DNA of 64,000 bases, from contig JBANAY010000003.1 of NCBI GenBank assembly GCA_037952775.1, positions 3,844,001 through 3,908,000 of the forward strand, read 5' to 3'. Position 1 is the stretch's first letter. Every line of letters starts with the position of its first letter. A model generated the notes under the pieces. That model saw only the letters and a list, made by a program, of their open reading frames with translations, had not been told where the DNA came from and searched no databases. Source of the stretch: Clonostachys chloroleuca (Eukaryota > Ascomycota > Sordariomycetes > Hypocreales > Bionectriaceae). This document shows, piece by piece, positions 1 to 11,390 of this stretch. Made by a program: the position numbers and the translations under genes.

Positions 1-468
1 CTTTGAGCCATCAGGAGACAAGCTTCCAGAATCCTCGATTTAGTCTGTCTCGACAAGCGTTTCTAAGCCGGTACAGTCGGGCTTGATTCTGTAGAGGTCG
101 GACTGTCCGTCTGCACGTCTTTCGCTCGTAAACACTATCCATTCACCATCTAAAGACCAGCTGGGATGGTAGTCGAAAGGGTTGGACTGGTTAGCCATCA
201 ATGGAATGGCATTGGAACCATCTGTATCAGCAATCCACAACTGTGCTCCTGATGGTGCAATTCGGTTCATGTAGAAAATCCCAAGCTTTCCATCACTAGG
301 AGAAGCGCGTTTAGGCAGGCCGCGAGCGAGGGCGCCTTGTTGCGAATCACGAACGAGCTTGCTGGCATAAGGACATTTGCTAGGTTCTCTTTGGTGTTTG
401 GCATACGGGCATTCTGCAATGGCACTGGTGACTAGGAGGCCAAGAGCCGAAGCGATAGACACACGCAT
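1..468 (-). pseudogene. Secreted TolB/PD40-like beta-propeller protein, 5' part, interrupted by a stop
   Basis: The ATG at 468 opens an 18-residue signal peptide (MRVSIASALG..IAEC), then a short Cys-containing linker, a KR dibasic site, and PD40/TolB-type beta-propeller sequence (QLWIADTDGSN, YHPSWSLDGEWIVFTSER, DLYRI). Proteins of this type are predicted secreted or periplasm-like propellers of several hundred residues, with no assigned substrate in fungi. The frame hits TAA at 40-42, yet translation continues beyond it in the same frame with a perfect next repeat (EDSGSLSPDGSK), up to the window edge. One C-to-T change in a CAA codon would give this stop. The gene therefore looks inactivated unless the stop is a sequence error. 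The 3' part lies outside the window. Confidence 0.7.
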
Positions 469-1178
469 CGCGGCGAGTTTTGTGTTAATGGACTTGGAGT
501 GTTTGTGTTTGTACTCAAAGCCCCAAGGAAAGGAAAGACCAGGTGCATGAAGGACATAAAATAATATGTCCGGGTGATCGCATCTTATCAAATTTTCTCT
601 CAAAAGCCATGCTGTCAACTGGGAGTAAACCATGTAACAAGATATGCGGACGTCCACTTGGCGCGGGCCATTATGCAAACAACTGCGGGCTGCCTATGGA
701 AAGTTTCCGGAAACGACGTAGGTTCCGGTCCCAAAGATGGCTTGCGATTGACCATGACGCCAGCCATTACATACAGGAGTGGATGGTGATCCTCTGTTTC
801 TTTGTGTCTAAACCACAGTAGGAGAAGGTGGCAGTTTTATCCTCGAGACTGTAACCCGCTTGCTCGCTCTGCTCGGCTAACTCAGCTATCTCGTCTATTC
901 GGTCTTTCGTGGTGGGCAAACTGGCCGCACAACTTCAAAAAGTTCCTTGATTAATGGACTATTCGAGAAGGTGTCATGGCCTCGGCATTGAGCATCATTC
1001 TCTTGGAATTAGGTTGAAGTTTGGGTTTGTAGAGAGTTGAGCTCAACCAACCCCTATTACCATCGCTCAAAGGTTGTCTCTTCCCAGCCTGACCTGTATA
1101 GCCGCCGCACGTAGATCTGTTGCGCAATGTAAACATAATTTCAAGTACCATAGGTGGCGTGCATAATCATTGTACCAA
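469..1178. other. Non-coding stretch
   Basis: This holds the 5' flank of the TolB-like gene and the 3' flank of the decayed regulator. Short open frames on both strands lack family resemblance. I see no repeat or RNA gene. Confidence 0.5.
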
Positions 1179-3512
1179 TCATTGGCCCCCGGTTTCACAG
1201 AATCTGGTTAAATCCGACTCTTCTTCAACGCCAATGGCCAACCACTCTCCTGACATATTACCCGCAAATATGGTCAGGCTGGGCACTACCCCCACATCAC
1301 CCCACCCATTGAACGGCACTACATGACTATCATGATACAGCGCATTGCTGAAGCTCATTTCCTGATTAGGTGAGTACAACGATCCATCGCCAGGTCGGGC
1401 ATTGCATGGATTGATGGCTCCGGGATTGGCACTCGGATCAACGTCTCCAGGGGCAGCCATTCGTGATGCACCAAACGGCATGTCGGAACTTCCCATCCGT
1501 TGACTCTCTTGGTGAGCGCTTTTGCCTCTTCCAATCTTGAGACCCTGTATACGCTTTTGCCATGGATGGCTACCGGGCTCGCATCCGCAGAATCGCTATC
1601 AAAACACCTCACATTAACCCGCATTCTCAAGCACAAAGAAGGGTCCGCCGTCTTGAAATCCGCAGTAGGAAGAATCAACTTACTCGCCATATAATTCAGT
1701 CGCCACATGGATATTAATTCGGTGACGAGATAACGTATGATGCATCTCTCTAAGCTAGAGGGGATTTAGCAGGGGCAAACAAATGGAAATTGACTCGGGC
1801 GTTCATACTTAGCAACCATTGTGCCTGTCTGAAGTATTTCGCCATGCGTTCGATTTGCCTGCTTAACATCTTAAAGCTCGCCACGTCTTCCTGTTTACGC
1901 TTCGCTCGCATGCGGTTCGGGCGGCAGCATTAACAGCCACTGGAGTCGCACGCAAGTGCTATCAAACACGCACATGGGCAGACTCGAGTCGAGGAAGATG
2001 GATGCGTCTAAGTTGGCGACAGACGCAACGGTCTCAAAGACGGAAGCTATGTTGATAGCGTGCTGTACGCAGGCCAGCTGGTGTTGCTCGACCCAGCCCG
2101 CCGGCGCTTGCGACAAGATGGAGTCGGGCAAGGTTTCGGGGAAGCCGGGCATGACGATGCGGTAGAGAACTGATGCATTGCTCGTACCGTACGTGCAGCA
2201 TCATCAAAGGGGTGAGCTGGTCCTGCGTCAGTCGTGCATGTACTATGTCTGGGAGTAGCTGAAACTGAGGGGGTAGACATTTTTTCCATGTCAACATCTT
2301 ATGGGTGCATTGGACAAACGTCGAGGAGGGGTTCCGTGGAGCGAGCTCTTTGGAGTCTTCAGGATGATTACGCACATATCTTGAGAGCAAACCAGAGAGT
2401 TAGCAAACACTTTACTGGGCTAACGAAGGAGAGCGGAGAAGAGGAAATGATATGGAAAAATAGACGTGAACGCACCTCAAAATGCTGTATCGCAATTGCA
2501 TTATCTGCACTTATTGACTAAACAAACCAAGGTCGCGTTGGGACTGTATCAGCCATGCCCAACGGCAGGAATGCCTTCTAAATTGATGACAGGTGTCCAG
2601 CATTGGATACCAAAGAGGTACTGATGCTTGTCGCAAGGCAGCTGGAGGCGGATATGCTCGCTACGGAAGACAACCAGTTCAGGTGACCCCGCCGACATCA
2701 TGCGATCAAGGCAGTAACACGCCCAGAATAGACGGCGACGAGTCTCCTGTTCGGTGGAAGACATGGAAGTTTCACCATCCCGACTGTCCCTGTTTAAGCC
2801 CAGAGCCAGTGCCGCCCTTGTGACAATTGGAGATCAGGGTGGACTTCGTGCCTAGCCAAGAGCAGAGCGGCAGCTACGGTGTCATTCGTCATATCCTCCA
2901 AGATCAGGAGGGTCTTGGCCTCTTTAGCCCATGTTCTAGCGTGCATGTCATTGTTCGCTAGTGATTCATCATCATCAATGAACCGCGAGGCTGCGGCACA
3001 GATAGCTAGCAGCAGCTTTCGATCGACTGTACCGGAATGGAAGTTTTGAAACAAGGTGCCACGGTGAAGGAAGCTATTACCTTGACAGGGGTAAATCTTG
3101 GTGAAGAATGCTTCTATGTGTTTGAGAGCTACGCTCCTTGGGACACCATAGATTTGACTGGTATGTTTAAGTCTTCAGTGACTTATGTCCTCGTAAAAAG
3201 TATAACGTGATTTTGGAGTATTTACCAGTTATCATTGATGGTCTCGGATTGCTTGCTTGTAGTCAATGGTTGGGGGCTGTTGTGTTTCGAAACTCCATCC
3301 TGTCGATAGTTGCAATCAAGCCCTTCGTCTCGGCACCTCTCGCAAACCGGTCGCTCCCGGGAGCACTGAACTCCAATTGCATCACAGCCAAGGCAACCCT
3401 CATTACTTTGCACACCTCTCATGGAGCCATATGCACTGGTTCTGGTGGGAGCTGGGGGTGGTTGGCGGACGCTGGTATTATGGTTCGCTCGCCTTCGAGC
3501 TCGCGAGGACAC
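1179..3512 (-). pseudogene. Zn2Cys6 transcription factor, heavily decayed
   Basis: The ATG at 3512 begins a protein with a Zn2Cys6 cluster of correct spacing (CLGCDAIGVQC..CERCRDEGLDC), though the usual basic residues between Cys2 and Cys3 are missing. Further down the minus strand come blocks of the fungal-specific regulator domain: DRKLLLAICAAASRF, STEQETRRRLFWACYCLDRMM, LTPLMMLHVRYEQC, MPGFPETLPDSIL, EDVASFKMLSRQIERMAKYF and MWRLNYMASKLILPTADF. These sit in different frames. Frame breaks occur near 2810 (with a probable small deletion), near 2155, near 1905, at the G run 1760-1763, and near 1500. No simple set of introns repairs them, so this is a pseudogene. It probably once controlled neighbouring genes of the decayed cluster; that is inference. 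Confidence 0.8.
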
Positions 3513-5715
3513 CAGGTCCTCAACTACCGGCCATTTACATTCAAGGACACATCGCTTGCAATTCTGGCAGGTTGATCGCAGTTCATCACACTTAACCTGG
3601 TTGGCACATTAGTTCAACTGTGTCATGCTTTTTGTAATTTTAAGCAATATACTTTTCTTGCTCGGCAAGTGAAACATCCTTCAGCGTATTAGCTCTCATC
3701 AATGTAATAATGCATACTCCTTGAAATGTCCCACCTGTTCTAGATCGTTTCATAATGCTCGACGGGTTTGCTAGCGGCAGAGTCGGAACTGAAGATGGTT
3801 TGCGACTGCCGGTTGTCTTCTTTCCGAGAGAGCATGCTGCCGCGAGAATACAAGCAATGAAATGTAACTCGTCGTCGTTTGCATCGTTGCAGAGATAAGA
3901 TCAAGGGCCCAACTAGCATTACAACAAGGCGGTAAAGGCTGGCAAAATCTCTTTTAGCCAATTGCTTGATGATAACCCCGTTTACGTTCCATCTATGGCG
4001 ATCGTAGATTGCAAGTTATGATGGGTTGATTTAAGGGTTGATTTAGACTAGGTAGCTAAGGGCATCTTCGTAGGGAGAAAGCAGCATCATAAATTACCGT
4101 CATAATTGTCAGGGGAACTCCATGGATTATAGACTTGCAAGCTTGGGAAACACTGTGAAACGATTCAACAAGGAGTCCACCACGCAGTATGCCCCTGGGA
4201 CCTTGCCATATGGAACGTGACGGTGACACTCTGAGACTAGAGATCAGTAGTGCGCCGTTTTTGGCAATCATCGAAGTCATGCAATTGGGATTTACAAATG
4301 GAACCTCTAGAGTAATCATGTAGAAGGATCGTTTCTGAGGTGCTGAATATTGCAGCTGATCTGCTCGATCCAGATGTATCCGATGCCTGACCACGATAGA
4401 CTTGTGGTGTGAAGCTGATATTACGGTCTGCAGAATTGCCATGCGCAGCTACTCAGAAAAGATTATCGAGGCTGAATTTTATTGTGGCTTTTGTGAAGCT
4501 ACAGGAAAATCTGGCTGGAATCTGCACATCATCAGTTATGACGGTCCGCAATGTCTTGCCCGTTGGGGTATGCCTCGGCACATTGTGTTGACATCCACAG
4601 TAAGCCCTACCTCCCGCAACGAATCAACTATTCTGAGAATGAGATAGCGAGAAGCTAATGAGAAAGTCTCGAATCAGGCAATGAACGCGCTGTCCAATTA
4701 AATCCTGCATCCGGACTAGATAGCACTACTATCATTCCCGAGCCGATCCTTGGCCACTGGTAAAATACTATTAATTTCGGAGGGCGGGAGGGATTAGCGG
4801 TGAATTTCATATAGGGCCATCGGTCAGAAGAGTTCAAGAGGAGCCGCGCGTACATCGATGCCGGCAGTGACCATCGGTACATCCGGACGACTAGCAGAGG
4901 ACAATTTTCAGCTGGATACGAAGGTAGCACCGACCATCCTATGCTATAGTAGGCTTGGAGGATGGGAGAAGGAATATCTTCCCCGTCTTATGATTAAATT
5001 AGTCTTAGATCTTAGACTTACTCGTGTTGGGCCGATATTGTAACAGTTGTTGCTTTTTCTGCCCCCTTTTTTAGTTGCTGCTCAAGTATGATGATATTTT
5101 GTTCCGAGAAAGGCGACATCGCTCATGAAGGGGATGCCACGGAGAAGCGAGTTTACGGCATGTACAGTCAGGATAAATCGACGGCTGACTTTCGGCCATC
5201 GGTAGTTGTTCAGAGGCAAGGGGGCTTGTTCATGGGAAGGAAGATAAAACCCTGAATTGGAAATTCCTAACCCCGGACATCGCATATTTTCGCTCAGAGT
5301 TCCTGTGATGGGCAATAGGGAATGCCGGCAGCAGGGCCTGCTCCTAGTGTGTGAGGGAGGGAGAGGCTCCATGTTTTATTGAGAAGGGGGATAGTTGCCA
5401 TCCATGGTCTATTAATATCATCCATCACTCATCTCGTGTCTGGCCGGGACTTATACTCAGTACATCAGCCGAGCGCTGGGCATGAAACAAGGGAATGGTC
5501 ATCATGACATTACTCCACGTGTTTGTACCTGCAGTAATCTACGGTGATTTACCATCGTCCGTCTGACCGCGCCTCGTTACGATCCCAGCAACGCGGTCCG
5601 CCGGTCTTTGCTAGATGCAGGGCCCATCCCTCAATGAAATTTGCAAGACCTAAAATAGAAAGATGGAAACTGCGGCTTGAGTCAGCAGTGATTGGTTTTG
5701 ATTCAAGACAAAAAG
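3513..5715. other. Non-coding stretch
   Basis: About 2.2 kb without a supportable gene. Open frames of up to 128 codons (for example 4056-4442, minus) have no recognisable motif, no splice pattern and no start context that would argue for a gene. Confidence 0.5.
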
Positions 5716-5722
5716 TATATAA
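5716..5722 (+). promoter_or_regulatory. TATA box of the small secreted protein gene
   Basis: TATATAA lies 145 bases before the ATG at 5867 and is followed by a C/T- and A-rich stretch typical of a fungal leader. It fits a core promoter for the small secreted protein. Confidence 0.5.
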
Positions 5723-5866
5723 GCTCTCTCCACCTCCATCGTCAACGTAGCACCAATCCAACAACAGGCAAGCCAACAAAGAAAGCTTCTCTTTCCCTTC
5801 ATATCTCTCCAGGAATAATATCACCACTCCTTATATCGAAACTTTCCGAATTTTCAACTAGCAAAG

Positions 5867-6268
5867 ATGCATTTTCCCAACGTTCTCGTTTCTATTATCG
5901 CCGTGGCTTCCGTCACTACAGCCAGTCTCTCGCAGCGTATGTACGCCGAGCCCCTTCAGGCCCTTGATATCCGCGAGTATGAAGAGGCCCATGACGAAAT
6001 GCTCGCCGCCCGCGACGAGTTCATGGAGAAGCGTGACCTCTTCCGTCGTGTAAGCTCACCACTATCCTCTTTGTTTATTACTTGAAAAGCACTGTTTTAT
6101 TGACATGACATCTATGATCAGCTTGGCGGCCAGGCCTTCTGCAGGGGCGACAAGAAGCCCTACGCCTGCGAAGAGGCAGTTCCAGGGCCCTCTACTTGGG
6201 CTACCAAGTGGCGAAAGTGCGGAACTTGCGGAAAGAACGATAAGCTGGGTGCCAAGTGCAGCTGCTAA
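5867..6268 (+). CDS. Small secreted cysteine-rich proprotein, about 110 aa, one intron
   Basis: Exons are 5867-6049 and 6122-6268, with a 72-nt intron (GTAAGC..CAG). The product has an N-terminal signal peptide (MHFPNVLVSIIAVASVTTAS), then an acidic pro-region (about residues 30-55), dibasic sites EKR and FRR that suit Kex2-type processing, and a C-terminal domain of about 48 residues with six cysteines, which could form three disulfides. The intron falls directly after the RR site, so one exon encodes leader plus pro-region and the other the mature domain. I do not recognise a family; candidate roles are effector-like or antimicrobial peptide. It is intact and has a clear TATA box, in contrast to its damaged neighbours. 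Confidence 0.72.
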
Positions 6269-7403
6269 AGGAGGATCCTCTAGTATACTTTGCAACCTGG
6301 TTGGTGAAAAGGGGGGAATTTATCCATGAGTCTTCTACTCGGGCCCTGGTTAGTTGGTTAGCTGGAGCCTAGTTGAACTGGTGTAGGACGGCAACTACCG
6401 ATCCTACGGAGGATCGCCTAACCAGCTTTTTCTCTCGAATGTAATGTACTATGTATTTACTAGAATCCCCACACCAATAGTCTAAAAATAAGTGCAAATT
6501 CTGTCGAAGGACTGGTTAGCATGGCACTCTCTCGGTGCCGATAGGATTTAGTGCGCTGCGTTTACTGGTCGTGTGGACATAATCGTCGTATTTACTGGGT
6601 TTTGATTCGGGATCGTGTAATATTCTTAGATACCTAGGAATCGCTTATTACTCAAAATTAGTTGACTTGAAGATATTACCTTCTATTGCCACCTTCACCT
6701 TAAGCTTGGATGTGTCTGCCTTGGATCGTCAAGGGATAACTGGCAGTGTGGGATAAGGAAGCGTAAATTAGCAGTCATCGCCAGCTGAATTAGATTCCTC
6801 GATGGGTTAAAGCCTTTTCGGTAAATCAAGTCAGGGATTCGGAGCTGTCTGTGCTTTCCGAGCCTTTCCTGGTTACGCTTCATTACTGCCCCCTTTTTAT
6901 TGCTCTCCGAGAACCGAACATGCCACGACACCGAAGTGCCACTGAGAAATTTGATAAGCATCCTTCTTGCTCCAAGCAATGAACTTGCAACATCCCCCTC
7001 ACCTGCCGCCATATTTCTGATCATGCTCTAGAACCGAAATGATGCGGTAGCGAGGATGTCTACATACTTCACAGACTCAGTTTGACTATAGCCCCACGTC
7101 CACCACCCAAGTCGACCCTGATTGCTCCTTCATACACAAGGTGTTCCACGGGTGGTCCAAGCACTGTGGAAAATTACGGCAATGACCGCATCATACGAAG
7201 AATCTTCGGTGCCATTGGACCATATGGGGAGTGTATCCCAGGACCTTATTGTGGAATAGCCTACCAACAGTGACCAACACTTTCTATATCCGCCCAATCA
7301 GCAGGCTTAGAGCGTATGACCTGCCATCTTGAACTTCAATACCAGATGGCATCAGAGATGCATAGGCAAGTAATGTCCAAGGCCTTATCCATATTCGGAA
7401 GGT
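6269..7403. other. Non-coding stretch
   Basis: 3' flank of the small secreted protein gene and of the NmrA-like pseudogene. Short open frames at 6695-7024 and 7082-7273 have no family signal. Nothing else seen. Confidence 0.5.
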
Positions 7404-8709
7404 CTACATTTTTTCTGACGAATGCGGGTTTAAAGAGGGCTGCACATACCAACTAGATTGAACGAAATTGTGCGCGTCTCTATATAAAGTAATGTTGGGA
7501 TGTTCAAATTTGTAAACTATTTCCGTTTGCCACTTATCTATCTGCCTTTTGTTCGACATCTTTGCCCAAGCTTCTTGGAAGAAGGGCCGTAGTCTAATCC
7601 TCTGGACGGACGGGAACAGGGTGTGAAGTTCCACACCCTTTATATCAAAGACGCCTGCAGCCATGCCAACCATTTGGGTGGATATGATCTCATCCAAGTC
7701 CTCTTTTCCACGTGAGAAATAAGCGTAACAAGGACGGTTGGATGGTAATTTTGTGATTCTCTTGTGCTTAACTGACACGACAGGATCGTGAACGATCTCA
7801 AATGTGGTGCCATTCAAAACTATTAGCACTCAACGTGATAGAAGCGAGAAAGACAAACCTGTGACTTGAGCAGCAAGGTCGACTAAGGAATTGAGAGTGA
7901 TTCTTTCCCCGACTATTGCGGCTTCACGGGGCCATTGCTTTGTTGGCATATCTGTCAGAGCTGCCACAAATTTGGCGACATCCTGTGTGTGTGTCCATAC
8001 GACTGGCACATCACCATCTCCAGGGACCACTGCCTTGCAGGCCGCGAGGTCCAAGATATTGTACAAGGGATGAAGGTAAGATTCGACGTAGGGCATCCCG
8101 AGATAGTCCATAAAATAACCATTGCGGATGAGACTGTAGGTGAGGTTTGGATGCCGATCCAACTCCTCACGAGCTCGCAGGAATTCTCCTCTCGGTGAAT
8201 ATGGCATATCCCTATTGTACGTACATTGTTGGCTTACAAATGTTCATGTTATGGAGGAGCTATTCTCAGAAAGGACAATTACGCACTCTTCGGATGCATT
8301 GTAGTCAATGTTGAACTCACTGGGCAAGAATCAGGAAACCACTCCGGAAGCTGCAGCGCCTCGGATCAAATTGATTTGCGACTTCGAGGCACCCGGCCAA
8401 TGAAGGTTCAAGGTAAATATGACCGTATCAACCTGTAGATGATTGAGTGTCTCGCTTACTGCTGAGACTGCAGAGTAGTCGATTTCAACTGGCCGAGGAA
8501 GGCCTGTGGACACCTCCCGTGCTTTTGCTCCTGGCTGGGACTGTATATAACAATTAGCTTCGTGGGAAGAAATGCATCAAGTACGTTTGACTGGGTTCAC
8601 TTACCTTTCGTGTCAGAATGTGTACTGTCAAGTGTGGATGTCTCACCATCTCCACCTCAATCGTACGGCCTACATCTCCCAGCCCGCCAGCGATAGCAAT
8701 AACAGTCAT
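7404..8709 (-). pseudogene. NmrA-like / isoflavone-reductase-type NAD(P)-binding protein, nonsense-mutated
   Basis: The ATG at 8709 opens with the Rossmann signature GGLGDVG. Exon 1 (8709-8605) is followed by a GTAAGT intron and exon 2 from 8540, which contains the family block SKSQINLIRGAAASGVV. TGA at 8331-8333 then interrupts a frame that goes on as FLPSEFNIDYNAS, where CGA (Arg) is expected. The next block, MPYSPRGEFLRAREELDRHP (8207-7860), carries the substrate-binding region, and a last exon after an intron near 7859-7820 ends with LFPSVQRIRLRPFFQEAW. The junction near 8215 also fails to keep phase. The family contains NADP(H)-sensing repressors and reductases. The gene appears dead from the nonsense codon, unless that base is wrong. 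Confidence 0.78.
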
Positions 8710-9404
8710 AGTGATGAAACAGTTGAGGTGAACCGAGATGGTTTCGGCTTCGGGTCTTCTCTCCTTCAACCGTCAACCCGGCCGTTTCATGCTGAAGAGC
8801 GGGACAGCGTTCTTTTAGCCGTTCAACTTGGAAGACGTAGCAACCGACGTGATCTGCTAACTGTGTTAACCCATCTTCGGGATCCGGAGACGGCTTTCCG
8901 GCAACTCCTCACAACGCTAAGGGTTGATATGAATACCTACCTCTGCATCATCCTTTTTTTGGGCTTATGAGAAGATGACAGGGAACAAACTGGGTACTAC
9001 AGACCTAAAATAACATGAGATAAGACTTTAGATTCCGTTGAGGCTATTTGAGTTCTATATCGAATAAAGGGCAATGGAGTGGTGGAGCGCTATACCGCTA
9101 CAACGAGCGGTGACAGTCTATCATGGCAAGGTGATCCTTTAACTACGGACGCGGAAGAAGTAGGTCCTCGCTGTAGAGCAGCCTGGTGAATCTCTCTAAC
9201 CAGTATGCTTTAGCTTACTCGGATAACAAACACTGGGCATTATCGCGAGAATGCGCTACATATTACCGAGTCAGAACAATCAGGACAACTCAAAATAGTG
9301 TGTTGAAGACCTTTGAATATACGATCTCAGGTGGGTCATACGCGCGAGAATTTCAAGACGCGGATTCTAGAGGACAATAACGCATTCCATTGTAGTTATA
9401 AAAC
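8710..9404. other. Non-coding stretch
   Basis: Spacer between the 5' end of the NmrA-like pseudogene and the 3' end of the SDR pseudogene. No supportable gene or repeat. Confidence 0.5.
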
Positions 9405-10207
9405 TTAAGTCATGATAAATCCACCATTGACCATGATGTACTCCCCGTTCACCCATTTTGACCTGTACTCTGCAAGCCAAGCCACAGCCCAAGCAACGTC
9501 CTCAGGCTCGGCAAAGCTTCCTTCACATGGAGTCTCCTTGCCAAATGCCTCAGTCACTTCGTCAACCTGGTCTCCCAACCCCCGAAAAAATGTCTCAGTG
9601 ATGACAGGTCCAGGAGCGATGCCAATGACGGTGCAGCCGTACTTCGGTGGTAGCTCCTTTGCCAAGACCTTGATCATGGAATCCATTGCGCCCTTTGTTG
9701 CAGAGTAGGCCAGAAGACCGGGCTGAGGAAAGCGTCCTGTTCCTGACCCTATGCAGACGATACGGGAGCCCCCTTAACACTCGACAAAGCTGGCGCAGAG
9801 GAAGGTTGATAAGGAGGCAAGTGAGGCAGCACTGCCTTATTGAGAAGAAACGCCCCGCGGGCATTCGATGCGAAGGTGTTATCTCACATTGCGGCGGTTG
9901 TGGCCCAGCTGGGGGCATGAGGCACCATGGCAGCGTTGTTGACTAGGATATGGATGGTTTTAAAGCGAGCAACTGTAGCCGCAACGAGCTGTTCTGGGCC
10001 CTTGATGGTCGACAAGTCTGCACAGACCGCAATCCACGGGGTAGAGAGATTTCCCTCAACTTCTTTACATGCTTGCTTTTCAGAAGGCCAGGGATAGTTG
10101 AGGACAATGTTTGCGCCTCTGCCCGATAGCTCAATCGCTATCGCGGCGCCAATCCCTGCGGATGAACCTGATATTAAGGCTGTCTTTCCTGCCAGCGAAA
10201 GAGCCAT
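9405..10207 (-). pseudogene. Short-chain dehydrogenase/reductase, one stop and one frameshift
   Basis: From the ATG at 10207 the classical SDR N-terminus is complete: cofactor loop SGSSAGIGAA, D-containing ADLS, and ILVNNAA. TGA at 9884-9886 breaks the frame, which continues as DNTFASNARGAFLLNKAVLP, so TGG is a likely ancestor. A second break is a single missing base in the C run 9769-9773 (G run in sense). After it the frame resumes with RIVCIGSGTGRF, the catalytic YSATKGAM (YxxxK), GIAPGPVITE and a normal C-terminal ending MVNGGFIM. Without the two lesions it would be an ordinary SDR of about 265 residues. The substrate is unknown. Confidence 0.82.
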
Positions 10208-11390
10208 CGTATTGTCCTCAAAGGCAAGTATGAAAGTCTTCTGGAAGGATGAGAATAACTCAGAAAAGCCGTGGACGGACTGATGTTAGATTGGACAGGG
10301 GGGTGAATGAATACCAGGGAAACTTTCAAGCATAGTATAGCCAAAATCTTCCAATCTTTGGGAATCATGCTCAAGCTCTCTATTGCCTAGCAGAAGCCAT
10401 TGTAGGCGACCAGCAGCCCGGTCCGGCCTCTACTAATGGTGGGGGGATCCGGAACGCCGAGAGATCCAGATAGAGAGAGAGGGGGACTCCCGGATTAGTA
10501 CCACCGGATAACAGCCCTGAAGCTGTTCTATGGGCTAGGGATTGCACCGGGGATTGGACTGAGCTAAGGCATGGATGATTACTTTTCCTACGTATGTACA
10601 TGTGTTCTTTGTTCAGGCTGGGGCTCCAGTCTTTTCAATAGTGTTCTGTGACGATCACACTCGGAATGGTAGTTTCGAAGCAGGACGTGTAATAGTATAC
10701 GTCAAGATATGGCTGGACCAAAAAATGGACAAGGCGTTGATTTATATTGATTGAACAATGAGTTCAGGAAGAATAGTGTATAATGTATACCGTATCATAG
10801 AAGTAAACAAGAAGACTACTCTCGAGACTTGGATTCAGACATCCTTTGCTATGAGTCTACATGTGACCAATTAAGTTCCATGTGGTAATCATCTTTTCCC
10901 ACCGTTAAATGAAACAAGAAAAAAGTACAAACAGCAATGAAAACGGCGTCATTCAAGAGGGTCGCCTGACAATAAGTAGCTTTGCGGTGAGTCAAGATGC
11001 TAATCACTGCTCTGTACTTGGAGAAAGTTATATGATGACATTATCGGACCAATTGCTGCATATAAATACGAGGAAAATTGAACTGGACTGAGCCTGGATC
11101 CATAATATCCCATCGGAGCAGCTGAGGCACAGTCGTCACGTCTGCTTCAAACAGGGAGGGGACTCTACTTGGACGTGAAGGTACACGACAGGCCATTTTC
11201 TTTGCGAGATATCGAGAAGAAAATCTGGGGCAGAACTAGATATTGAGCTACGTAGCTCAAAATGTGACCGGGAAACGACAAGGGGATGGATGGAAATTGA
11301 GATTAGGCCGTGGGGTATAACCTAATAGGCTCCTCCATCTCTCAGCGCCTGGAGCTTGAAAGCAAAAGCAAAGATGAATGTGAGTATCCA
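10208..11390. other. Non-coding stretch
   Basis: 5' flank of the SDR pseudogene and 3' flank of the permease pseudogene. A purine-rich GAGAGAGAGAGG tract lies near 10470. No gene seen. Confidence 0.5.

Noticed and set aside
4056..4442. Minus-strand open frame of 128 codons
   Set aside because: No recognisable domain, no splice partners and no coding-like neighbours.
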